Shown: piece after piece, positions 1 through 7,138 of the stretch
Layout: every line of letters begins with the position of its first letter
Numbering within the stretch: the stretch's first letter is position 1
Assembly (NCBI GenBank): GCA_003248775.1
Contig: QFQX01000044.1
Location: forward strand, 1 to 34,567
Direction: 5' to 3'
DNA from: Shinella sp.
GTDB lineage: Bacteria; Pseudomonadota; Alphaproteobacteria; Rhizobiales; Rhizobiaceae
Length of the DNA stretch: 34,567 bases
The notes under the pieces: generated by a model
The model's database searches: none
Told to the model about the DNA's origin: nothing
What the model saw: the letters and a program-made list of their open reading frames with translations, nothing else
Position numbers and translations under genes: made by a program

Positions 1-76
1 TTTTGCGGCAACGACATGCGATGAAACAAGGACTTAAAGCGTAGAGAGCGAATCTGAAAGATCGCGACACGCTTTA
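1..76 (-). repeat. Rhizobial intergenic repeat, copy A (cut by left edge)
   Basis: Read on the minus strand, this stretch aligns without gaps, at roughly 80% identity by eye, to 13951-14025. The shared core includes GTGTCGCGATCTTTCAGATT, followed by a CGCATGTCG block and a run of A. It resembles the RIME-like mosaic repeats scattered between genes in rhizobia. In copy B a second half follows that closes a palindrome; here that half lies outside the window. Confidence 0.7.
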
Positions 77-105
77 GACCGCACACGAAACCTCAGCGGC
101 CCTCA

Positions 106-438
106 TCAATCCTCGATCGTATATGTATCGACCTCGCAGAAATCGATTTTGTCGGAAACATCCTGATATTCGGCGCTATCCTCGAACACCGCCCTCACAC
201 GGTACTCACAGACATCGCTTCCGCCGACAAGTGTAAGCGCTCGTGACTTGCCCTTGCCGAGACCATGCTTGTTCAACAGCTCCTGACGTTGACCCTTGCC
301 ATTTGCCGGTGAGGCGAAAAACTTCACAATCATACCATCGGTCTCGTTCTCCAGCGTCACGCTGAGATTGCCGGCGAGAGCCGGAGTGACCGAAAAAATG
401 CATAGAGCGGCGATGGCAGGCATGAAGTGGCGACGCAT
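106..438 (-). CDS. Small secreted protein of unknown function
   Basis: A 110-residue protein with a typical Sec signal peptide: MRRH, a hydrophobic stretch, then a likely AlaXAla cleavage site (TPALAG, near residue 23). The mature part is about 88 residues with two cysteines (near VCEYR and FCEVD) that could form a disulphide in the periplasm. I chose the start at 438 because AAGGAGG lies 9 bases upstream of it; an in-frame ATG at 468 would place that ribosome-binding site inside the gene. I do not recognise a family. It stands alone, next to tRNA-Cys. The existence of a secreted product is well supported; its function is unknown. Confidence 0.75.
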   Translation of the reverse strand: MRRHFMPAIAALCIFSVTPALAGNLSVTLENETDGMIVKFFASPANGKGQRQELLNKHGLGKGKSRALTLVGGSDVCEYRVRAVFEDSAEYQDVSDKIDFCEVDTYTIED

Positions 439-552
439 GGGCAGGTTCCTCCTTGCTGGAGGCTTCATGCTCTAAGCCATTGCGTAGAAGGCGCAATCCG
501 CCCAGATCGTCCAACTTTGTGCAGATCTCGCAAAAGCCATGAATAAGGGGAT

Positions 553-626
553 TGGAGGCCTCGCCCGGAATCGAACCGGGGTGCAAGGATTTGCAGTCCT
601 CTGCGTAACCACTCCGCCACGAGGCC
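553..626 (-). tRNA. tRNA-Cys (GCA)
   Basis: Read on the minus strand the gene starts GGCCTCG and ends CGAGGCC-T-CCA, giving a perfect 7-bp acceptor stem with an encoded CCA. The anticodon GCA is at 592-594 inside the loop CTGCAAA. The T arm GGTTCGATTCC and D arm GAGTGGTTACGC are canonical. Length is 74 nt including CCA. Confidence 0.97.
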
Positions 627-656
627 ATTCCAAACTTAAAAGCGTGTGGTGGCGCG

Positions 657-685
657 GATTTAGACGGGATGCCGGGAAACCGCAA
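657..685 (-). promoter_or_regulatory. Candidate promoter of tRNA-Cys
   Basis: On the minus strand TTGCGG (680-685) is separated by 17 bases from TAAATC (657-662), about 31 bases before the tRNA. The -10 match is modest, so this is an inference from spacing and position. Confidence 0.4.
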
Positions 686-798
686 GAGGGATTTTCGGAA
701 ATCTACCTTTTAATTGTTCGAAACTACGATGACGGCTATAACGCCGCGACAGAAGCACAGTCGACCAAAACGACCCACTCCTTCCTTAACGTCGGACA

Positions 799-1083
799 TC
801 AGCCCCGCCCTGCCCGGTTCACCTGTGGATAACGTTTCCTCCACCAGATCGCGATGCGTCGCCTCTTTCGCCGGACTGAGGGAAGGTCGTGGGAGAGTAC
901 CAGCAGTCCGAGCGGCGCCATCCAGAATCCGAGAACGGGCAGGAATCCGAGAAAGCCACCGCCGATCAGCAGCGATCCAGTGACGATACGCCCAGTCCGG
1001 GACCGCGGGAACGGCAACTCGAAACGACCGAGCACAAGTTTTCCACGGTCTCCGTCGATGCGGTATTTTCCCTTGCCAGCCAT
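799..1083 (-). CDS. Small basic membrane protein, PGPGW-like
   Basis: A 94-residue protein. Its first 25 residues are charged (MAGKGKYRIDGDRGKLVLGR). Two hydrophobic segments follow (about residues 32-47 and 50-62, Gly/Pro-rich, with LGFLPVLGFWMAPLGLLVL), then a highly basic tail (RRKRRRIAIWWRKRYP). The hairpin of hydrophobic, Gly/Pro-rich segments recalls the PGPGW family of small transmembrane proteins, but the PGPGW motif itself is absent. The start at 1083 is preceded by AAAGG at a 6-7 base distance; an in-frame extension to 1227 would run into the tRNA-Asn promoter and is unlikely. Function unknown. Confidence 0.7.
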   Translation of the reverse strand: MAGKGKYRIDGDRGKLVLGRFELPFPRSRTGRIVTGSLLIGGGFLGFLPVLGFWMAPLGLLVLSHDLPSVRRKRRRIAIWWRKRYPQVNRAGRG

Positions 1084-1189
1084 TCGAAAACCTTTGGATT
1101 CATGGAAAAACGCGCCCAAAGGCACAGGCCAAGAGATGGGTGCGGAGAAAAAATATGCAAGCTTGTCACATTTTTTTTCAAAAAACCGC

Positions 1190-1218
1190 TTGGCAAATCG
1201 AACAGGCATTTGTATTAG
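1190..1218 (+). promoter_or_regulatory. Promoter of tRNA-Asn
   Basis: TTGGCA (1190-1195) and TATTAG (1213-1218) are separated by exactly 17 bases and lie 27 bases upstream of the tRNA. A T/A-rich tract (1170-1185) precedes the -35. Confidence 0.6.
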
Positions 1219-1245
1219 CCCACTCACACCGCGGCGAGCGGTTGT

Positions 1246-1320
1246 TCCCTGGTAGCTCAGCGGTAGAGCACTCGACTGTTAATCGATAGGTCGTCGGTTC
1301 GAATCCGACCCGGGGAGCCA
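1246..1320 (+). tRNA. tRNA-Asn (GTT)
   Basis: The acceptor stem pairs TCCCTGG with CCGGGGA (one G-U), followed by discriminator G and encoded CCA. The anticodon GTT is at 1278-1280 in the loop CTGTTAA. D arm AGCTCAGCGGTAGAGC and T arm GTCGGTTCGAATCCGAC are canonical. 75 nt with CCA. Confidence 0.98.
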
Positions 1321-1328
1321 AAGAATTC

Positions 1329-1364
1329 AAGGCCTGGGCAGAAATGCTCGGGCCTTATTCTTTT
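1329..1364 (+). terminator. Terminator of tRNA-Asn
   Basis: An 11-bp stem AAGGCCTGGGC / GCTCGGGCCTT with two G-U pairs and a 6-base loop, followed by ATTCTTTT. It starts 8 bases after the tRNA. Confidence 0.75.
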
Positions 1365-1578
1365 GTGGTTTCAGCATCTTGCACGGCAGAGAAAAGACGG
1401 GAGCCATCTCGCTTCGCTCTGCGAAGCTGCCACCTGGACAACATTTCGAACTGAGTGCGCTCCAGAAATCCAACAGCAATCCCGTCACAATCCGCGATCT
1501 TTCGGAACAGCGAAACTCGCTCTTCATTTTTGCCTGATATCAAGCGGCCATACTATTTGTGATCAGGAGAGAGAATAT

Positions 1579-1815
1579 ATGTGGCTCCAGCTTCATGACG
1601 GGGACGGCTTCCCCTTCTTCGTGAACATGGACAATGTGGTGGACTTCCGCTGGTACGAACGGGAAAAATATACCTGCCTGCTGACGACGGCACCCGTCGC
1701 CGAGAAACTGCACAGACTCTATGTCCGTGAAAGCGCGGTGGAGATCATGAAACTGATCGGCGAACAGCAGGTGAGAACGGCGCGCCTGACGGCCGCCGCG
1801 GTTGCTACGGCCTGA
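1579..1815 (+). CDS. Short conserved-looking protein, FlbD-like pattern
   Basis: A 78-residue cytoplasmic protein beginning MWLQLHDGDGFPFFVNMD. GGAGAGAG lies about 6 bases before the ATG, which favours this start over in-frame codons further upstream. The pattern (a short strand, a Gly-containing turn, FFVNMDNVVDF, a middle strand CLLTTAP, then LYVRESAVEIMKLI) recalls small proteins in which a stretch like VN-D-I is followed later by VRES-DEV, as in the FlbD family and many rhizobial small proteins. This is a weak resemblance only; there are no flagellar genes nearby. It stands alone between tRNA-Asn and the photolyase and is followed by a hairpin. Function unknown. Confidence 0.6.
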   Translation: MWLQLHDGDGFPFFVNMDNVVDFRWYEREKYTCLLTTAPVAEKLHRLYVRESAVEIMKLIGEQQVRTARLTAAAVATA

Positions 1816-1851
1816 CATCACCATAACCTTCCATTTTAAGAAATAGACGTG

Positions 1852-1887
1852 ACGGGCGGGGAGCGCAGGCAACCTGCCCGTTTCCTT
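1852..1887 (+). terminator. Probable terminator after the 78-residue gene
   Basis: ACGGGC (1852-1857) pairs with GCCCGT (1876-1881), with an inner AGG-CAA-CCT, followed by TTCCTTTT. The long, partly unpaired left arm makes it imperfect. Confidence 0.5.
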
Positions 1888-2051
1888 TTAGGCCGTCCGT
1901 CTTCAAGCAGGTCCGATGGCCCTATGGTTATCTGCGTCGTGAACTGCAGCATCTCCGCTACGTTTCATGCATGAAGCCGTATATAAGGGTAATCACCTAC
2001 CATACCTGAAGCGTAGAGTCATTTTATACAGAAGATTCGGACCAAATCCTC

Positions 2052-3494
2052 ATGACATCCCTCAGCCGGTCGCCGATCATCGTCTGGTTCCGCAAGGACC
2101 TCAGGCTTCGTGACAATCTTGCGCTGGCCACCGCAGTTGAAAGCGGGAGGCCGGTTGTTCCAATTTACATCATGGAGCCGGCATCCGCGGACACCGGACC
2201 GCTCGGCGCAGCGCAAGCCTGGTGGCTACATAATTCCCTGTTGTCGCTCATCACATCGCTGAAGGAAATCGGCGGCGATCTGATCTTGCGTAGCGGGCCT
2301 GCCCAAGCCGTGCTGGCGTCACTGATTTCGGAAACCAACGCAAACGCGGTCTACTGGAACCGGCGTTACGATCCGCCGGGCGTCGAGATCGACACAGCTC
2401 TGAAGGAAACCCTCACCACGAACGGGTTGACCGTTCGCAGCTTCTCCGGCCAGTTGCTGCATGAGCCAACACGCCTGAGGACCGGCGGCGGAACGCCTTA
2501 CCGAGTCTACACACCGTTCTGGAAGGCGCTTGAAGCATCCGGCGAACCACAAGAGCCAGTGCCCGCCCCGACGAAACTCTTTCGTCCAACCAACTGGCCG
2601 GCCAGCGAGAGCATCGAAGACTGGGGGCTTTTGCCGAGGCGGCCGAACTGGGCCGCGGAGTTTACAGATGTCTGGCGACCGGGCGAAGCCGGAGCTCGGG
2701 AACGACTGGCAAACTTCATAGAGGACGGTATCGAGGGCTATCGCCACGGGCGAGACTTCCCTGCCCGTTCGAATACGTCGAAGCTTTCCCCCCATCTTGC
2801 GCTCGGTGAAATCTCGCCCGCAGACGTCTGGCATGCAACGCGGGGCCTCAGCGAGCTGGTCAGCGCCGAAGACGTCATCCATTTCCGCAAGGAGCTGGCC
2901 TGGCGCGACTTTTCCTATCACCTGCTTTTCCATTTCCCGGATCTTGCGACGAAAAACTGGAATCCGCGATTCGATGCCTTCTACTGGTCCGGATCGCAAG
3001 ACCTGTTCCGCCGCTGGACACAGGGACGGACCGGCTATCCGATCGTCGACGCCGGAATGCGCGAACTATGGCGCCACGGTACGATGCACAACCGTGTCCG
3101 CATGATCGTTGCCTCCTTCCTCATCAAGGACCTGCTGATCGACTGGCGGGAGGGTGAGCGCTGGTTCCGCGATACGCTGGTCGATGCCGATCCGGCATCC
3201 AATGCCGCAAGCTGGCAATGGGTAGCGGGATCCGGCGCCGATGCAGCTCCTTTCTTCCGCATTTTCAATCCGATCACCCAAGGCGAGAAATTCGATCCGG
3301 ACGGCGATTACGTGCGCCAACACGTTCCGGAACTGGCAGGCCTTGACGCGAGATACATCCACAAGCCGTTCGAAGCGCCGCAGGCTGCGCTTGGTGCAGC
3401 GGGCATCCGTCTTGGCGAAACCTACCCGCTCCCCATCGTCGATCATCGCAAGGCGCGAAGCATGGCGATGGCCGCCTATCAATCGCTGGAATAA
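2052..3494 (+). CDS. phrB: Deoxyribodipyrimidine photolyase (class I CPD photolyase)
   Basis: A 480-residue flavoenzyme that uses blue light to split cyclobutane pyrimidine dimers in DNA. The N-terminal alpha/beta antenna domain starts IIVWFRKDLRLRDN (about residues 8-21). The C-terminal FAD-binding domain carries the family signatures: GRTGYPIVDAGMREL, HNRVRM, and a long DPASNAASWQW...GADAAPFFRIFNP block (about residues 378-408) that shapes the flavin and dimer pocket. The tryptophans of WQW are where the electron-transfer chain usually sits. Length is normal for bacterial PhrB. The Shine-Dalgarno is weak, but no better in-frame start exists. It is a single gene with no visible operon partners. 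Confidence in the family is high; a (6-4) lyase or cryptochrome is less likely given the class I motifs. Confidence 0.95.
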   Translation: MTSLSRSPIIVWFRKDLRLRDNLALATAVESGRPVVPIYIMEPASADTGPLGAAQAWWLHNSLLSLITSLKEIGGDLILRSGPAQAVLASLISETNANAVYWNRRYDPPGVEIDTALKETLTTNGLTVRSFSGQLLHEPTRLRTGGGTPYRVYTPFWKALEASGEPQEPVPAPTKLFRPTNWPASESIEDWGLLPRRPNWAAEFTDVWRPGEAGARERLANFIEDGIEGYRHGRDFPARSNTSKLSPHLALGEISPADVWHATRGLSELVSAEDVIHFRKELAWRDFSYHLLFHFPDLATKNWNPRFDAFYWSGSQDLFRRWTQGRTGYPIVDAGMRELWRHGTMHNRVRMIVASFLIKDLLIDWREGERWFRDTLVDADPASNAASWQWVAGSGADAAPFFRIFNPITQGEKFDPDGDYVRQHVPELAGLDARYIHKPFEAPQAALGAAGIRLGETYPLPIVDHRKARSMAMAAYQSLE

Positions 3495-3693
3495 AGATTC
3501 GGAGTGCACCGGGGCGCCTTTCGACGCACCGCCGGCATGAATCGTTGGTGACTCGGGCATGGTTTTTCAGAAGCGGCGGCAGGGTTGAAATGTGTTTTCT
3601 TGCCTTCACGCGTTTGTGGCCGGAAAAGTCTCGGCTGAGAGCGACTTTCAGCCCATTCGAAGGCACAAGGGAAGCTCTAAGGTCTTGAAGTTA

Positions 3694-3740
3694 CGCATCG
3701 AGCTTTCCGAAAATCGATTCCGATTTTCAGGCCGATACGC
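3694..3740 (+). repeat. Rhizobial palindromic repeat (AAAATCGATTCCGATTTT type)
   Basis: GAAAATCG (3709-3716) and CGATTTTC (3721-3728) are perfect inverted arms around ATTC. They are flanked by a weaker outer pair (GCATCG at 3695-3700 with CGATACGC at 3733-3740). This motif is one I recognise as a frequent intergenic palindrome in Rhizobiales. It fills the 307-bp gap before the cysteine synthase gene; the rest of that gap (3495-3690) shows nothing I can assign. Confidence 0.65.
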
Positions 3741-3772
3741 TAGGGTCCAAACCGATAAGGGTTTTGGCCCTA
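3741..3772 (+). promoter_or_regulatory. Leader hairpin before the cysteine synthase gene
   Basis: TAGGG (3741-3745) pairs with CCCTA (3768-3772) and CCAAA (3747-3751) with TTTGG (3763-3767), with single-base bulges. It ends about 15 bases before the GAAGG ribosome-binding site. There is no T-run, so it is more likely a leader or part of the repeat than a terminator. Whether it regulates anything is unknown. Confidence 0.35.
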
Positions 3773-3801
3773 TCTTCCGTGAAAGAGAAGGCAGATCCCC
3801 C

Positions 3802-4842
3802 ATGTCATTTCATCCCTCCGTTCTCGAGGCCATCGGCAATACGCCGCTTATCCGCCTGAAGGGCGCGTCGCAGGCGACCGGCTGCACCATTCTGGGCAAG
3901 GCCGAGTTCCTCAATCCCGGCCAGTCGGTGAAGGATCGCGCCGCGCTCTTCATCATCCGTGATGCGGAACGTCGCGGCCTGCTTCGTCCGGGTGGCGTGA
4001 TCGTCGAGGGCACGGCCGGCAATACCGGCATCGGTCTGACACTGGTCGCGAAGGCGCTCGGATACCGTACCGTCATCGTCATTCCCGAAACCCAGAGCCA
4101 GGAAAAGAAGGATGCGCTGAAGCTGCTCGGCGCCGAACTGGTAGAGGTACCGGCCGTTCCCTACAAGAACCCGAACAACTACGTGAAGCTCTCCGGCCGG
4201 CTTGCCGAGCAGCTTGCCAAGAGCGAGCCGAATGGTGCGATCTGGGCCAACCAGTTCGACAACGCGGTAAATCGCGAGGCACACATCGCCACCACCTCCC
4301 GCGAGATCTTCGAACAGACCAATGGCGAAGTGGACGGCTTCATTTGCTCGGTCGGTTCCGGCGGCACGCTGGCCGGCACTGGCATCGGCCTGCGCAACCT
4401 GAAGCCGGAAGTGAAGATCGGCATCGCCGATCCGGAAGGTGCCGCTCTTTATGAGTATTACAAGAACGGTGAACTCAGGTCGTCGGGCTCCTCGATCACC
4501 GAGGGTATCGGCCAGGGCCGCATCACCGCCAATCTCGAAGGCTTCACCCCCGATTTCGCCTATCAGATCCCGGATTCGGAAGCCCTTCCGATCATCTTCG
4601 ACCTCGTCGAGAACGAGGGGCTTTGCCTTGGCGGCTCCTCCGGCATCAACATTGCCGGCGCAATCAGGCTTGCGCGCGACCTCGGTCCGGGCCATACCAT
4701 TGTTACCGTGCTTTGCGACTATGGCACCCGCTACCAGTCGAAGCTCTTCAATCCGGATTTCCTGCGTTCCAAGAACCTGCCGGCGCCGGGCTGGATCGGG
4801 CACAAGGCGCAGTTCCCGTTGCCCTTCCAATCTCCAGAGTGA
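3802..4842 (+). CDS. cysK: Cysteine synthase-like PLP enzyme (fold type II)
   Basis: A 346-residue PLP enzyme of the O-acetylserine sulfhydrylase / cystathionine beta-synthase group, expected to act on O-acetylserine and sulfide to give cysteine. The PLP lysine is K44 in NPGQSVKDR. The substrate loop reads EGTAGNTGIGL (about 69-79), and the phosphate loop is GSGGTLAG. In classical CysK the loop is TSGNTG, so this belongs to the TAGNTG subgroup common in rhizobia, parts of which may act as cysteine desulfhydrases. A GAAGG ribosome-binding site 11 bases upstream and the start of homology fix the start at 3802; in-frame codons from 3592 cover an intergenic repeat. The next gene starts 4 bases after the stop, so they are cotranscribed. 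Precise reaction not proven. Confidence 0.9.
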   Translation: MSFHPSVLEAIGNTPLIRLKGASQATGCTILGKAEFLNPGQSVKDRAALFIIRDAERRGLLRPGGVIVEGTAGNTGIGLTLVAKALGYRTVIVIPETQSQEKKDALKLLGAELVEVPAVPYKNPNNYVKLSGRLAEQLAKSEPNGAIWANQFDNAVNREAHIATTSREIFEQTNGEVDGFICSVGSGGTLAGTGIGLRNLKPEVKIGIADPEGAALYEYYKNGELRSSGSSITEGIGQGRITANLEGFTPDFAYQIPDSEALPIIFDLVENEGLCLGGSSGINIAGAIRLARDLGPGHTIVTVLCDYGTRYQSKLFNPDFLRSKNLPAPGWIGHKAQFPLPFQSPE

Positions 4843-4846
4843 CCTC

Positions 4847-5584
4847 ATGCCGACCACCGCTCTCTATCGTGACGACTTCTATCTCTCGACATGCGAAGCG
4901 GTGGTAACGGCGGTACATGAAGGCGGCGCGGTTGAACTCGACCAGACCTGTTTCTATGCGACCTCGGGCGGCCAGCCCGGGGATACGGGCGTTTTCGAGC
5001 GCGCCGATGGCTCGAAGATCGCCGTCGCGGTCACCCGGCACGGCGAAACCAAGGACATCATTCTGCATCAGCTTGCCGAGGGAGAGGCCCTGCCCTCCGT
5101 CGGCGAAAAGCTCGTGCTGCATATCGACTGGCCGCGTCGCTACAAGTTGATGCGCATGCATGCCGCCTGTCATCTCCTGTCCGTCGTCTGCGCTTATCCG
5201 ATCACGGGAGCCGCCGTTGGAGAAGATGAAAGCCGCGTCGATTTCGACATGTCGGAGACCATCGACAAGGATCAGGTAACGGCCGACCTGATGCGGCTCG
5301 TTCAGGAAAACCATCCGATCTACGTGCAGTGGATCACCGACGAGGAACTGATCGCCAATCCCGGCATCGTCAAGTCGAAGAATGTCCGTCCGCCTGTTGG
5401 CATGGGGCGCGTGAGCCTCGTCTGCATCGGCGAGAACTCCAGCGTTGACAGCCAGCCCTGCGGCGGCACACATGTGTCGGAAACACAGGAGGTCGGGGCG
5501 ATTCACATCGCTAAGATCGAGAAAAAGGGCAAGGAAAACCGCCGGTTCCGCATTCGCTTCGGCACCCCGGACGCCTCCGTCTGA
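4847..5584 (+). CDS. alaX: AlaX-type alanyl-tRNA editing hydrolase
   Basis: A 245-residue free-standing editing domain related to the second half of alanyl-tRNA synthetase. Such proteins hydrolyse Ser- or Gly-tRNA(Ala) in trans. The zinc ligands are visible: HxxxH at 105-109 (HAACH) and CxxxH at 205-209 (CGGTH). The N-terminal part has the glycine-rich SGGQPGDTG (40-48) found in the medium-length AlaX-M group, matching its size. The ATG follows the upstream stop by only 4 bases, implying translational coupling with the cysteine synthase-like gene. The pairing of a tRNA editing factor with sulfur amino-acid enzymes may reflect control of a misacylation linked to cysteine or serine pools; that is inference. 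Confidence 0.9.
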   Translation: MPTTALYRDDFYLSTCEAVVTAVHEGGAVELDQTCFYATSGGQPGDTGVFERADGSKIAVAVTRHGETKDIILHQLAEGEALPSVGEKLVLHIDWPRRYKLMRMHAACHLLSVVCAYPITGAAVGEDESRVDFDMSETIDKDQVTADLMRLVQENHPIYVQWITDEELIANPGIVKSKNVRPPVGMGRVSLVCIGENSSVDSQPCGGTHVSETQEVGAIHIAKIEKKGKENRRFRIRFGTPDASV

Positions 5585-5623
5585 TTTCAGGGCCAAGACT
5601 TACAGATCAAATGGGAGAAGACC

Positions 5624-7063
5624 ATGCCTGCGGAGAAAAGCCGTTTCGTCGTGTCCGCCGACTGGGTGGAAAAACAGCTCGGCGCACCGGAGTTCCGGAT
5701 TGTCGATGCTTCCTGGTATCTGCCGGCCCATAACCGCAATGGCGCGGCGGAATATGCCGCCGGCCATATTCCGGGTGCCGTGTTCTTCGACCAGGACGCC
5801 ATTGCCGACCACTCGACCGGTCTTCCGCACACCCTGCCGACACCCTCCTACTTCGCTGAAGAAGTCGGCAAGCTCGGCATTTCCGCCACCGACACCATCG
5901 TCGTCTATGACGGTCCGGGCTTCTTTTCCGCGCCGCGCGTCTGGTGGATGTTCCGGGTCATGGGCGCAAAGGCGGTCTACGTGCTCGATGGCGGCATCGA
6001 CGGCTGGAAGGCCTCGGGCCGGCCGCTGGAAACCGACCTGCCGGAACCGAAGCCTGCCACTTTCGAAATCACCTTCGACCGCAAGCGCGTAACCTCCTTC
6101 CCGCAGATGCTGGATATCGTCGAGGCCGGTTCGCGCCAGATCGCAGATGCCCGTCCCGCCGGCCGCTTCACCGGCGAAGAGCCGGAGCCCCGCGCCGGCA
6201 TGCGTTCAGGCCATATGCCGGGTGCCCGCAGCGTTCCCGCTTCCATTCTCTCAGAGAACGGTCACCTGAAGGACCTGGCGACACTCCGTTCGATCTTCAC
6301 CACCGCTGGTATCGATCTTTCCCGACCGGTGGTCACAAGCTGCGGCTCCGGGGTCACGGCGGCGGTCGTGACGTTGGCGCTGGAATCGATCGGCCACAGC
6401 GACAACTCACTTTACGACGGATCCTGGTCGGAATGGGGTTCCAAGCCTGAAACGGAAACGCCGATCGTCACTGGTGCAGCCGAAGCGATCGTCTCGCCGG
6501 CACACGGCCCCCTCACTGCAACGGTGACGACGCTGGAGATGACGGCGCCTCCGAAGGCCAGCCTGCCGGTGCCGGTCAACATCCAGACAGCGATCATGCG
6601 GACCCATGAAATTCCGCTTCCCTTCTATCGCTTCCTTCACCGGCAGGTGGGCGCCCGCTGGCATTGGTACAGCCGGCTCCGAATGACCGATGCCGAACTC
6701 AAGACGGCGATCCACGATCCTAGGGTCACTATATCAGTACTCTATGTGAACGGAGCGCCCGCCGGTTTCTTCGAGTTCCTGAAGCAGAGCGAGGAACTGG
6801 TCGAGCTGTCCTATTTCGGCCTGATCGAACATGCGCTCGGCCTTGGCCTCGGCAAGTGGTTCCTCCTGCAGGCCCTTTATTCGGTCTGGCAGGGCAATCC
6901 CAAGAAGGTTGTCGTGACGACCAATTCCCTGGACCATCCGCGCGCCCTGCAGCTCTATCAGCAGTTCGGCTTCTCGCCGGTGGAAACCTCCAGCGCGCTT
7001 GTCGATCCGATCAGCGAAACAGAACTTCTGCAACTTCTCAAGCGCGACAACATCGCGCTCTGA
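5624..7063 (+). CDS. sseA: 3-mercaptopyruvate sulfurtransferase fused to a GNAT acetyltransferase
   Basis: A 479-residue two-part protein. Residues 1-284 are a tandem-rhodanese sulfurtransferase: an inactive N-terminal rhodanese (VDASWYLP, GHIPGAVFFD) and a catalytic C-terminal one with Cys240 in CGSGVTA, the loop typical of mercaptopyruvate rather than thiosulfate sulfurtransferases. Residues 285-305 are a linker rich in Ala, Thr and Pro. Residues 306-479 are a GNAT fold with the acetyl-CoA loop GLGLGK (406-411) and the motif B pattern HPRALQLYQQFGF (438-450). SseA is normally about 280 residues, so the GNAT part is an addition. GGGAGAAG precedes the ATG, 39 bases after alaX, and a strong terminator follows. 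A Met at residue 306 could allow separate translation but lacks a spaced ribosome-binding site. Confidence 0.9.
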   Translation: MPAEKSRFVVSADWVEKQLGAPEFRIVDASWYLPAHNRNGAAEYAAGHIPGAVFFDQDAIADHSTGLPHTLPTPSYFAEEVGKLGISATDTIVVYDGPGFFSAPRVWWMFRVMGAKAVYVLDGGIDGWKASGRPLETDLPEPKPATFEITFDRKRVTSFPQMLDIVEAGSRQIADARPAGRFTGEEPEPRAGMRSGHMPGARSVPASILSENGHLKDLATLRSIFTTAGIDLSRPVVTSCGSGVTAAVVTLALESIGHSDNSLYDGSWSEWGSKPETETPIVTGAAEAIVSPAHGPLTATVTTLEMTAPPKASLPVPVNIQTAIMRTHEIPLPFYRFLHRQVGARWHWYSRLRMTDAELKTAIHDPRVTISVLYVNGAPAGFFEFLKQSEELVELSYFGLIEHALGLGLGKWFLLQALYSVWQGNPKKVVVTTNSLDHPRALQLYQQFGFSPVETSSALVDPISETELLQLLKRDNIAL

Positions 7064-7085
7064 TCCAAGCCTTTCAATCGGGGAA

Positions 7086-7120
7086 AGCGCCGCGCTCCGG
7101 AGAGAACGCGGCGCTTTTTT
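7086..7120 (+). terminator. Rho-independent terminator of the cysK-alaX-sseA set
   Basis: A perfect 9-bp GC-rich stem AGCGCCGCG / CGCGGCGCT with a 12-base loop, followed by TTTTT. It lies 22 bases after the sseA stop and just before the 3' end of the opposing metallopeptidase gene. Confidence 0.9.
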
Positions 7121-7138
7121 ATCCGATGCAGGGCGTGT

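Noticed and set aside
3805..4857. 350-codon frame antisense to the cysteine synthase-like gene
   Set aside because: A codon-bias shadow typical of high-GC genomes; the plus strand has all the family motifs.
6539..7063. Separate GNAT gene starting at the internal ATG of the sulfurtransferase fusion
   Set aside because: GGAG touches the ATG with no spacer, and the frame is continuous with the sulfurtransferase; the fusion reading is simpler.
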